The notes under the pieces were generated by a model. That model saw nothing but the letters and a program-made list of their open reading frames with translations. It was not told where the DNA came from and did no database searches. From JABFSM01 sp052389555 (GTDB taxonomy: Bacteria; Gemmatimonadota; Gemmatimonadetes; Gemmatimonadales; GWC2-71-9): a stretch of 63,863 nt of DNA. This document shows positions 52,343 through 59,937 of the stretch, one piece after another. Numbering within the stretch: the first letter of the stretch is position 1; every line of letters begins with the position of its first letter. A program made the translations under genes and the position numbers. The stretch is from NCBI GenBank assembly GCA_052389555.1, contig JBQTHV010000070.1:1-63863 (forward strand), in the 5' to 3' direction.

Positions 52343-52352
52343 GTAAGCTTAC
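52343..52352. promoter_or_regulatory. Palindromic divergent promoter candidate
   Basis: The perfect palindrome GTAAGCTTAC sits in a 17-bp gap between divergent start codons. It places a TAAGCT -10-like box 6 bp from the plus ATG (52356) and 7 bp from the minus ATG (52338). Leaderless messages in both directions would result. Confidence 0.4.
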
Positions 52353-52355
52353 CGC

Positions 52356-53621
52356 ATGTCCCACCCCCCCGCACCGGCGGTCTCCCGCCCCTACACCATC
52401 TACGCTCTCGCACTGCTCACGGTCATCAACCTGGTCAACTACCTCGAGCGCAACACGATCTTCGCGCTGTTCGAGCCGATCAAACAAGACCTCGGTTTGA
52501 GCGACGCCCATCTCGGCTGGCTGGGCTCGGCGTACGTGCTGGTCTTTTCCCTGGCGTCGGTCCCGGCAGGGATCCTGAGCGACCTCGGCTCCCGGCGCAT
52601 CGTGATCGCGGGAGGGGTGGTGCTGTGGAGCATCGCCACGTCGCTGTCGGGCCTCGCCGACGGGTTTGGGTCGCTGCTCTTCGCGCGATCGATGATCGGC
52701 CTCGGGGGAGCCGCGGCCGCAACCGCAGGCTCCGCGCTGGTGGCGGACTATTTCCCCGGGCGGGGCCGCTCGGTCGCGATGGGCCTGTTCATGGCGGGGC
52801 TCGCAATCGGGGGCGTGCTCGGCATCCTGGTAGCCGGCCAGCTGGAGCATCACTATGGCTGGCGGGTGGCGTTCTTCACCCTGGGCCTCCCGGGCTTTCT
52901 CATTGCGGCGCTGGTCCTGCGGCTCAAGGACCCGACTCGACCAGCGGCACCCTCGCGGCAGGGTCCCGAGGTGCTCTTCGCCACGGTCCGCGAGTTGGAG
53001 GGCGTGGCGCGCCGGATTCTCTCGACGCCCACCCTCGTGGTGGTGTTCATCGGCGGGGCGTTGATCTCGTTCGGGATGAATGGTCTGGTGGGATGGGCTC
53101 CCACCTTCCTGACCCGAGAGCGCGGACTCTCGATCGCCGAGTCCACGCTGCTCCTGGGTTCGTGGGGGCTGCTCGCGGGGACGGCCGGCACGATCGCGGG
53201 AGGCTTCGTGGCCGACGGCCTTCGCTCCCGGTGGGCCAGCGGGCGGGTCATCGCAAGCGGGTTAGGATTCCTGGTCGGGGTTCCCCTGGCGATTTGGCTC
53301 CTCTGGATCCGCGACATGGGCTGGTTCGTGCCGGTGTTCGCCGCGGCTTTCTTCTTCCTCACCTGGTACAACGGCCCGCTGGCCTCGGTGATCTTCGACG
53401 TGACGCCCTCCCGGATCGCCACCACCATGGCCGGTGCGTGGTTCATGTTCATTCATCTGGCCGGCGATGCGATCGCGTTCCCGCTGGTGGGCACGCTCTC
53501 GGATAACATCGGCCTCCAGTACGCCATCCTGCTCCTCCCGGTCGCCTCGCTCATTGGGGCGCTGATCGTGCTGCTCGGGGTCAAGTGGGTGGCGGCGGAT
53601 ATGGAGCGGGTGGGGGGATAG
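52356..53621 (+). CDS. Major facilitator superfamily transporter
   Basis: A 421-residue carrier with 12 helices. VINLVNYLERNTIFALFEPIKQDLGLS opens the protein in the manner of spinster/ACS-type MFS proteins. Loop 2-3 motif is GILSDLGSRRIVI and the second half repeats it as GGFVADGLRSRWASG. The cargo is unknown; sphingolipid-, phosphate-ester- or organic-anion-type substrates are all possible in this branch. Confidence 0.85.
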   Translation: MSHPPAPAVSRPYTIYALALLTVINLVNYLERNTIFALFEPIKQDLGLSDAHLGWLGSAYVLVFSLASVPAGILSDLGSRRIVIAGGVVLWSIATSLSGLADGFGSLLFARSMIGLGGAAAATAGSALVADYFPGRGRSVAMGLFMAGLAIGGVLGILVAGQLEHHYGWRVAFFTLGLPGFLIAALVLRLKDPTRPAAPSRQGPEVLFATVRELEGVARRILSTPTLVVVFIGGALISFGMNGLVGWAPTFLTRERGLSIAESTLLLGSWGLLAGTAGTIAGGFVADGLRSRWASGRVIASGLGFLVGVPLAIWLLWIRDMGWFVPVFAAAFFFLTWYNGPLASVIFDVTPSRIATTMAGAWFMFIHLAGDAIAFPLVGTLSDNIGLQYAILLLPVASLIGALIVLLGVKWVAADMERVGG

Positions 53622-53720
53622 CTATCAGCTATCAGCTACCGGCCCACGACTTGGACCGGCCCTCCTGCGGGTTGTCCCGCAAGAAGCAAGCTGATAGCTG
53701 ATAGCTGATAGCTGATAGCT
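53618..53720. repeat. Inverted AGCTGAT heptamer repeat
   Basis: Left arm 53618-53638 has AGCTATC units; right arm 53689-53720 has four AGCTGAT units. The spacer contains its own CCGGCC pair. It overlaps the last codons of the MFS gene and lies upstream of the GAF gene. Same family as 59793-59935. Confidence 0.9.
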
Positions 53721-53777
53721 TCGGTTCTCCTCAAACCGCTTGCCATCCAACAAGTTGCGCGGTACCCTCTCCCCGGC

Positions 53778-55295
53778 ATGCCTCCTGCTTCGCAACCGGT
53801 TATGACCGGCGACTTCCTGGTTCCCCTCCTTCGTACCGATGGGGGCGCGCCCGATCCCGCAGCGATCGAGACCTGGCACCTGGCACTGGGATCAGCGGTC
53901 GCGGTCGAAATCCCCCACGATCTGTTTGCGCTGTGGCTCTTCCCGGGCGGCAATGAGAGCGCGGGCGCGGCGGTACTGCTCGGCCCCGAGGCCCTGGCGG
54001 CGGACCGGATCGAGGTCCCGGTCCCGGCTCCCACCCTCCAGCAGGACGATCTCTTCCGGCTCGAAGAAACTCTGCGGCAGGCCAAGTATCCCTCGGCCCT
54101 AGCCGCCCCGGTTCGTCACGGCGAACGCGATGTCGGCGTGATGCTGCTCGGCAGTTTCCTTCGCGGTGCATTCGGCCCCGCGCAGGCTGCCGCGCTCCGG
54201 CGCCTGGGCGACCAACTCGCGCCGATTCTGGCCGACCTCGGCGCGAGGCTCGCCGCGGCCTCCCCACGGCCGGTGCTGCAGCCAGACGTAACCCGCGACA
54301 CTCTGGTGGAGCACCTCGCACGGGCGGTGTGCGAAGCCGTGAGCGGCGCGGACCTGGTGAGCCGGATCAGTGGCGTGCTCTATCCGCTCCTGCCCCATGA
54401 CGGACTGGAGATCCTCGCGCCGGCAGCGTCGGGCACGCTGCTCCGCTTGAGCGGCAAGGCCACGGCCCGACGCTGGGGTGGAATGGGTACCACCGGCTCT
54501 GAACCGCTCGCGGCGATCGGGGAGCGGTTTGGCGAAGCGTCGACTCTGCTGATACCTGACCTCGGCGAACTCTCGCCCCCCATCGATTGGGAACCCGCCA
54601 GCCATCCGCTCCCGGCCCGTTCCCTACTCGGAGCCCGGCTCACGGTCGGGGGGGCGACTGCGGGTTATGTACTCCTCGGCAGCGTGGCTCAGGATGCGTA
54701 TCGCCCCGAGGACGAGGACCTGCTGGCGCTCACCGCGCAGGTCTTGGCGCCGCGGGTGGCCGCGCTGCGCGCCACCCCGCCAGCCGAAGCGCCGCGGGAC
54801 GGCGCGCCGGCACCGCCTGAAGAACCGCCGATCCATCGGGCTGCCGCGGCGCTCGCCAATAGGCCCGGCTTGCGGGACGGCTTGCGGGAGTTCGCGGCGG
54901 CGCTCGCGCGGGTTCTGCCCCACGAAGGGCTTTCCCTGCACCTCCGCCGCGGTGACACCGAGATCCTCGAGCTGGATGCCGAGGCACCCCGGCCACTGGC
55001 CGACCTTCCGCCGGTCCCGCTAGCCGAGTTCGCGGGCGCGCCGCTCCTCACCGAGGAACGCGAGTGGCTCCTCATAACCCGCGAGGAAGACCAGGAGCTC
55101 CTGGTCCCGCTCAAAGTCGCGGGCCGCGCGGTAGGAACCCTTGGGGTCCGCTGCGTCCAGGTGCCCGGACCGCGGCAAGCCGCGGCCGTCATGCGCCACT
55201 TCGCGGACGTCCTGGCACCGCACCTCGAGCTCCTGCGGCGCGCCCTGGTTCAAGGCGTCAGCATAGTTGAAAGTTCAACTACGCTGACCCCCTGA
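53778..55295 (+). CDS. GAF-like multi-domain protein
   Basis: A 505-residue soluble protein with about three GAF-like modules (residues ~1-160, ~170-335, ~350-485). Each has the strand pattern ending in VGVMLLGS, AGYVLLGSVA or VGTLGVRCVQ, followed by a helix with LGDQLAPIL, TAQVLAPRV or FADVLAPHL. No kinase, cyclase or DNA-binding output is present. It may act as a sensor or scaffold. Start at 53778 or the Met at 53802. The C-terminal residues overlap a palindromic hairpin. Confidence 0.65.
   Translation: MPPASQPVMTGDFLVPLLRTDGGAPDPAAIETWHLALGSAVAVEIPHDLFALWLFPGGNESAGAAVLLGPEALAADRIEVPVPAPTLQQDDLFRLEETLRQAKYPSALAAPVRHGERDVGVMLLGSFLRGAFGPAQAAALRRLGDQLAPILADLGARLAAASPRPVLQPDVTRDTLVEHLARAVCEAVSGADLVSRISGVLYPLLPHDGLEILAPAASGTLLRLSGKATARRWGGMGTTGSEPLAAIGERFGEASTLLIPDLGELSPPIDWEPASHPLPARSLLGARLTVGGATAGYVLLGSVAQDAYRPEDEDLLALTAQVLAPRVAALRATPPAEAPRDGAPAPPEEPPIHRAAAALANRPGLRDGLREFAAALARVLPHEGLSLHLRRGDTEILELDAEAPRPLADLPPVPLAEFAGAPLLTEEREWLLITREEDQELLVPLKVAGRAVGTLGVRCVQVPGPRQAAAVMRHFADVLAPHLELLRRALVQGVSIVESSTTLTP
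55257..55288. terminator. Long palindrome between convergent genes
   Basis: Two 15-bp arms (55257-55271 and 55274-55288) pair with a single mismatch around a 2-base centre. They overlap the last codons of the GAF gene and lie 13 bp from the end of the convergent zinc operon. It may be a two-way terminator, though T-runs are short. Confidence 0.5.
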
Positions 55296-55301
55296 AAACC
55301 G

Positions 55302-55619
55302 CTAGAAGTCCGTCGAAACGCGCAGCGTGAGGCTCCGCCCCATGCCAGGATCCATCGCAATGGTCTTGAGCCGGTCCAGGTAGTCCGCATACCGCGTATT
55401 GAAAGCGTTCCGTAGCATGAGGTCCAGCCGGAGCACCGTGGAACCCACCAGGAACCCGGCCCCAGCGCCGGCGTGCGCCAGAGTGTATCGGCGCGACCGA
55501 TACCCGGCGCTCTCAAAGGCGGCCGCGTAGAACTCCGCCTCCGAAGGATCCTGCCGCGACTGCCGGGGCGCCAGGAACCCGAAGGCGCTGACCCGCCGGA
55601 TCCGGGCCAGCGAGCTCAT
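55302..55619 (-). pseudogene. C-terminal remnant of a TonB-dependent receptor (zinc type)
   Basis: The 105-residue frame matches only the last barrel strands of a TonB-dependent receptor: GAGAGFLVGSTVLRLDLMLR, NTRYADYLDRLK, then DPGMGRSLTLRVSTDF, ending with the typical aromatic terminal residue. No signal peptide, plug or earlier barrel is present before the ATG. It follows znuB with a 4-bp overlap. It is best read as the 3' leftover of a metal receptor gene deleted internally, fused to a new start. A functional small protein cannot be excluded. Confidence 0.7.
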
Positions 55620-56437
55620 CCGCGGCCCCGGCGGACCAGCCAGGCCACCAGCAGGAGCACCCCCTGCACCGCGATGATTGCCGGCGCCGAGGGCAGGTCA
55701 AACGGCACCGAGAGCGAGAACCCGATCAGGACCGCCAGGACCGCGGACAGCACCGCCACCGCGATGGTGCCCCGCAGCGTGTTGGTCAGGAGCAGGCCGG
55801 TCACCGCGGGCAGCACCAGGAAGTTGAAGACCAGCAGCACCCCCGCGAACTGCATGGCGCCGGTGATCACGACCCCGAGGGTGAAATACAGCAACAGGTT
55901 CCAGCCCGTCACCCGATACCCCAGGGTGCGGGCGGTCTCCCGGTCGAACGAGACGAACAGGAACTCCTTGAAGAAGACCGCATGCACCAGCAACACCGGG
56001 GCGCTGACCGCGAGCAGGACCAGTGTGTCGCGCCGAGTTATGCCCAGGATGTTGCCCTGGAGGAAAATGTCGTGGGCCTCGCCGGTCACCGCCTTCGCGA
56101 TGAGCAGGATACCCGCCGCCGCGGCGACGGCGTAGGCCACCCCGATCGAGGCCTCGCTCGACACCAGGCGGCGGCCGCCCCCCAGTCCGAAGAACAGGGC
56201 GCCGAGCAGGGTGACCACCAACGAGACCGCGGTCGGGTGCCGGCCTAACCCGGCGAGCGCGGTGAATCCGGACAGCCAGAGCGCCAGCGCAATCCCCGCC
56301 GAGGAGAGCTGCGCCAGTGCCGCGCCCACGAACACGATCCGGCGGAGCACCACATAGGTGCTGAGTACCGCGCAGGTAATGCCGATTACCAGCGCGCCGT
56401 AGAGCGCATCGCGAAACAGCAGGACCGTCTCAAGCAC
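55616..56437 (-). CDS. znuB: Zinc/manganese ABC permease
   Basis: A 273-residue ABC-3 family permease with about eight helices. AALAQLSSAGIALAL matches the family EAA-like loop, and GVLLVFNFLVLPAVTGLL is the conserved late block. It follows the ATPase gene with an 8-bp overlap and precedes the receptor remnant with a 4-bp overlap. The metal is zinc by context, but manganese is possible. Confidence 0.9.
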   Translation of the reverse strand: MLETVLLFRDALYGALVIGITCAVLSTYVVLRRIVFVGAALAQLSSAGIALALWLSGFTALAGLGRHPTAVSLVVTLLGALFFGLGGGRRLVSSEASIGVAYAVAAAAGILLIAKAVTGEAHDIFLQGNILGITRRDTLVLLAVSAPVLLVHAVFFKEFLFVSFDRETARTLGYRVTGWNLLLYFTLGVVITGAMQFAGVLLVFNFLVLPAVTGLLLTNTLRGTIAVAVLSAVLAVLIGFSLSVPFDLPSAPAIIAVQGVLLLVAWLVRRGRG

Positions 56438-57194
56438 GGCGCTGCCGCCGGGCGATCACCACCCGATGTCCCTCGAACGCGCTGACTTCGACCGGAATCC
56501 CGTAAATCCCGCTCAGGACCCGCTCGTTCATGATCTCATCCACGGTGCCGATCCGGAACGGCTGCTCGATACCTGATACGAGCGCGATCCGTTCGACGTA
56601 GTTGGCGACTTCGTTGAGCGCGTGGCTCACCATGAGCACCGTGATGCCGGATCGCTCGTGGAGATCCCTGATGAGGCCGAGGACCTCCGTGGTTGAAACC
56701 AGATCGAGGCCGTTGGTCGGTTCGTCGAGCACGAGCATGTTGGGCTGGCCCGCGAGCGCGCGCGCCACCAGGGTGCGCTGCCGCTGCCCGCCCGAAAGCT
56801 CCCGCAACCGCCGGCCCGCCAGATCGGGGATCCCGACCTGCACCAGCGCCTGCATCGCCGCGTCGCGGTCCGCTTTCCCGGGCCGCTTGCCTAACCCGAT
56901 CCGGTCGTACCGGCCCATGAGCACCACGTCGAGCGCGGTGAGCGGGTAGTCGTAGTCGACCTGGTCTCGCTGCGGTACGTAGCCGTACCGAAGCCCGGGT
57001 GCGACCGTCACCGTGCCGGCGAGCGGCGGATGGGTGCCGAGCAGGGCACGAACAATCGTGGTCTTGCCAGATCCGTTCGGCCCCACCAGCCCCAGGAAAT
57101 CGCCTTGCGGAATCGTGAACGTGATGTCCCGCAGCACCACCAGCCGGCCGTAGCCGAGAGTAGCGTTCGTGAAGCGAACCAGCTCGGGCTTCAC
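56430..57194 (-). CDS. znuC: Zinc/manganese ABC transporter ATPase
   Basis: A 254-residue ATPase. Walker A GPNGSGKTT, Q-loop in YVPQRDQVD, signature LSGGQRQRTLVARAL, Walker B LVLDEPTNGLD, H-loop VSHALNE. The GTG start at 57194 overlaps the znuA stop (GTGA). A much longer reading to 57842 runs through znuA and is rejected. Part of the porin-znuA-znuC-znuB unit. Confidence 0.92.
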   Translation of the reverse strand: MKPELVRFTNATLGYGRLVVLRDITFTIPQGDFLGLVGPNGSGKTTIVRALLGTHPPLAGTVTVAPGLRYGYVPQRDQVDYDYPLTALDVVLMGRYDRIGLGKRPGKADRDAAMQALVQVGIPDLAGRRLRELSGGQRQRTLVARALAGQPNMLVLDEPTNGLDLVSTTEVLGLIRDLHERSGITVLMVSHALNEVANYVERIALVSGIEQPFRIGTVDEIMNERVLSGIYGIPVEVSAFEGHRVVIARRQRRA

Positions 57195-58132
57195 TGCAGC
57201 GCCGCCGCCACCCGGGCGATGTCGGACTTCATGAGCGAGACGTAGTCGGTGACGCCGGGCACCCCACCCACCGACGGCGGCAGGACGAGCACCTGAGCTC
57301 CGGTCTTCGAGGCCACGAAATCGGCCGTCTTCCGGTTGTAGAACGGCTCCATGATGATGAGCTTGGCGCCGGTACGCTGCATCGTGAGAATCAACCCGGC
57401 AAGGTGCGACGCGGACGGCGGCACCCCGGGCTTGGGCTCCATGAACCCAACAATCCGCATCCCGGTGTACTCGGCGAAGTAGCGCCAGCTGGTGTGCCAC
57501 GCGACCACGGGCTTCCCCCGGATCTGGGCCAGGTCGGCAGCCCATTCCCGCGCGGCGGCATCGAGCGCCCGCTCGAACGCCTGCGCGTTCGCCGCGTAGG
57601 TCGAGGCCCCCGCCGGATCGAGCTCGCTCATCCGGTCGCGGAAGAGCCGCGCGATGAGTTTGCCGTTCTCGGGATCGAGCCAGTAGTGCGGGTTTCCGAG
57701 GGGATGGACGTCGCCCTGGCTTCGGTCGACGGCCCCCTGCGGCACGTCGATCACCGGAATCACGCTCGATACATCCACGTTCCCCGGCGCGCCACGCAGG
57801 ATCTTCGAATTGCGGGCGCCGTCGAGGAGCGGCTGCATCCACCCGATCTCGAGATCGAGTCCGACGTACGCAAAGAGGTCCGCCTTCCGGAGATCCAGCA
57901 CGAAGCTCGGCTTGGCCTCGACGAAGTGAGGGTCCTGATAGCCCTGGCTGATGTGGGTGACCCTAACCCGCGCCCTGCCCACCTGGCCCGCGATATTCGC
58001 CAGGTCGGTGGTGCTGGTCACGATGCGAAGCTGGGGTTCGCCTTGCTGCAATCGGGCCGCGGGGGCCGCGCTCAGCGCGGCGGTCAAGAGCAGCCCGGAA
58101 CCAATGACGTTCATGATACGCTTCTCGCTCAA
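57191..58132 (-). CDS. znuA: Metal-binding periplasmic protein (cluster A-I)
   Basis: A 313-residue solute-binding protein. Signal peptide to about residue 26. Metal ligands probably are the His of QDPHFVEAKPS, of GNPHYWLDPENG and of VAWHTSWRYF, plus the acid in IIMEPFYNRK. The long His-rich loop of many zinc-specific ZnuA proteins is absent, so zinc versus manganese is open. The ATGA overlap with the porin-like gene supports the start at 58132. Confidence 0.88.
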   Translation of the reverse strand: MSEKRIMNVIGSGLLLTAALSAAPAARLQQGEPQLRIVTSTTDLANIAGQVGRARVRVTHISQGYQDPHFVEAKPSFVLDLRKADLFAYVGLDLEIGWMQPLLDGARNSKILRGAPGNVDVSSVIPVIDVPQGAVDRSQGDVHPLGNPHYWLDPENGKLIARLFRDRMSELDPAGASTYAANAQAFERALDAAAREWAADLAQIRGKPVVAWHTSWRYFAEYTGMRIVGFMEPKPGVPPSASHLAGLILTMQRTGAKLIIMEPFYNRKTADFVASKTGAQVLVLPPSVGGVPGVTDYVSLMKSDIARVAAALQ

Positions 58133-59382
58133 AACGGATGAGGGCGATGGGGACCGATGGCGAAGGTGGACTGCAGGAGCAGGCGGGTGATTCCGCCGCC
58201 TCCCTTGAGTTCCCTCCGCTCCACCGCCGCGGTGATCTTGGAGAATTCACTGGGAAGAAACTGAAACTGGAGTGTGCCGGCGTGCAGCGCAGCACCCTCG
58301 GCCTCCGGGTCCTCGACCCAGTCATACCGCGCCCCGACATAGCTCCGGCGCGAAAGCTGGTAGCGGGCCAGCAGGTACGCCCCCGCGAAGTTCCGCGCCG
58401 GGCCGGCGTAGTTGGGAGGCACGTCGGTCGAGTTGAACTGCTTCATCACCTCGCCTTGCAGCAGGAACGACCGGTAGAGACCCTGTTGCAGCGGCCGCCA
58501 TCGATAGGTGACGTCGAGACCCACCAGGGTCTGGCGCACCAGCGTCGCGGTGATGTCGTCCACCGGCACCGCGAAAGGCTGCTCGCGCAGGCCGGTTGCG
58601 CCCGAGGCCGAGATCTCCAGGTTGGCGTTCTCGGAGAGATCCCAGTAGTTCCGAAGGCGAAGCCCATATCCCAGCCCCTTGAGGGTCTGGCTGGGCGGCG
58701 ATTCGGCGACCAGATCCTCGGGGGCCTCGCCAAACCGGTCGGCCACGGTCGCCAGAATCTCCTGATAGAACCCGAACGGGGCCATGACCTTGCTCGCCAC
58801 GACGCCGTTGGCCTTGAGTCCTTCCTCCGACAGGAATCGCTGGATCGCATAGGGGAACTCGACTGTGTGCAGCGCTTCCCGGTGCAGGATGTTCTGTTTT
58901 CCAAACGGGAGTGGAACCCGGCCGACCCGAAGCTGAAGCCCCCAGGGCAGCGACGTGGTGGTGAGAATCAGCTGCTCCAGGGTCGCGCCCTCGGCGTCGC
59001 TCCACGCCGCCAGCACCTCACCCCGGAAATAGGGATCGACAGCGGCGATCAGCTGAAGCTCCACCTCCCGGACCCCGAGCCGGCTGCCGTTTTCCTGGGT
59101 GGATCCCTTCGGCGAGAAGTCGGCGACAATGTCACCCACCGCGCTGATGTCCGGAAGGAGTCGCGGGTTAATCGGACCCCGGCCCTGCTGGGCCGGAGCC
59201 TGGATAGCCGTGGTGTCCCGGCGGCCCCCCATCGCCTCGATCTCGCGGACCAGCCGGATGGAATCCACCCGCGCCCGTGCCAGACTGTCGGCCCGGGCCC
59301 GCGCCAGGCTGTCGGGGTTCTGGGCCGCCAGGCCCCCGATTCCCGAAAGCAGGAATGTCACTGCGCATGGCAGTGCTCGCAT
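58129..59382 (-). CDS. Porin-like outer-membrane protein of the zinc operon
   Basis: A 417-residue exported protein. Signal to about residue 20 (LLSGIGGLAAQ), then a charged repeat segment DSLARARADSLARARVDSIR, then a region of beta-hairpins (VREVELQLIAAVDPYFRGEV, LPFGKQNILHREALHTVEF, AGAYLLARYQLSRRSYVGARY) typical of phosphate-selective-porin-like barrels. It overlaps znuA by ATGA, so it likely passes the metal over the outer membrane. The upstream 136-residue reading is rejected. Confidence 0.75.
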   Translation of the reverse strand: MRALPCAVTFLLSGIGGLAAQNPDSLARARADSLARARVDSIRLVREIEAMGGRRDTTAIQAPAQQGRGPINPRLLPDISAVGDIVADFSPKGSTQENGSRLGVREVELQLIAAVDPYFRGEVLAAWSDAEGATLEQLILTTTSLPWGLQLRVGRVPLPFGKQNILHREALHTVEFPYAIQRFLSEEGLKANGVVASKVMAPFGFYQEILATVADRFGEAPEDLVAESPPSQTLKGLGYGLRLRNYWDLSENANLEISASGATGLREQPFAVPVDDITATLVRQTLVGLDVTYRWRPLQQGLYRSFLLQGEVMKQFNSTDVPPNYAGPARNFAGAYLLARYQLSRRSYVGARYDWVEDPEAEGAALHAGTLQFQFLPSEFSKITAAVERRELKGGGGITRLLLQSTFAIGPHRPHPF

Positions 59383-59420
59383 GTCGTACTTCCTCCGCGA
59401 ACTGAAATGGTTGACGATGA

Positions 59421-59768
59421 TCAGCGCGAGAGGAAGGTCGGCGGGGCGCGGGAGAAGGGTTGAGTGAGGGCGCGATCGGCCCGAAGTTCGGAGTCTCCCA
59501 GAACGGCGGTAGTGAGGGGAGGCTCTACCAGCGCTTCCGCGGGCGCGGGGGGCAGCGAAGCCAGCCGGGTCTGGGCGGCGGTCGAGCGAATCGCACACTG
59601 GTCCCCATGGCATGCCGACGAGGATTCGAAGTGCGCCGGAAGGCTCACCGAAACCCGCTCGCGAATATGGAAGAGCAGGCCGTCCAGGGCGGGCAGATCC
59701 CCCCCGCCGCCGCTCATCAGAACGATGAACGCCGCGGAGAGCAGGCGGGTTATCGGGGTTCGGGCCAT
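59421..59768 (-). CDS. Small hypothetical exported protein upstream of zinc operon
   Basis: A 115-residue frame with a plausible signal (ITRLLSAAFIVLMSGGGG), a His-containing region (LLFHIRERVSVSLPAHFESS) and one CHGDQC motif that could bind metal or form a disulfide. It ends 38 bp before the porin-like gene. No ribosome-binding site is evident, so it is only probable. Confidence 0.42.
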   Translation of the reverse strand: MARTPITRLLSAAFIVLMSGGGGDLPALDGLLFHIRERVSVSLPAHFESSSACHGDQCAIRSTAAQTRLASLPPAPAEALVEPPLTTAVLGDSELRADRALTQPFSRAPPTFLSR

Positions 59769-59792
59769 TGGGAGGAAATCTAGCAGGCAAGA

Positions 59793-59935
59793 GAGCTATC
59801 AGCGATCCGCTATCAGCGATCCGCTATCAGCTATCAGCTATCAGCTATCAGTCTCATGCCTGGGTCAATCCGGACAACCGGAGACGAATAGCTGATAGCT
59901 CTTAGCTGATAGCTGATAGCTGTTAGCTGATAGCT
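59793..59935. repeat. Large inverted AGCTGAT heptamer repeat
   Basis: Left arm 59793-59852 has AGCTATC and GCGATCC-variant units; right arm 59888-59935 has AGCTGAT/AGCTGTT units. The ~35-bp spacer is unrelated. It fills the gap between the sensor kinase stop and the zinc operon start. Same family as 53618-53720. Confidence 0.9.
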
Positions 59936-59937
59936 TC

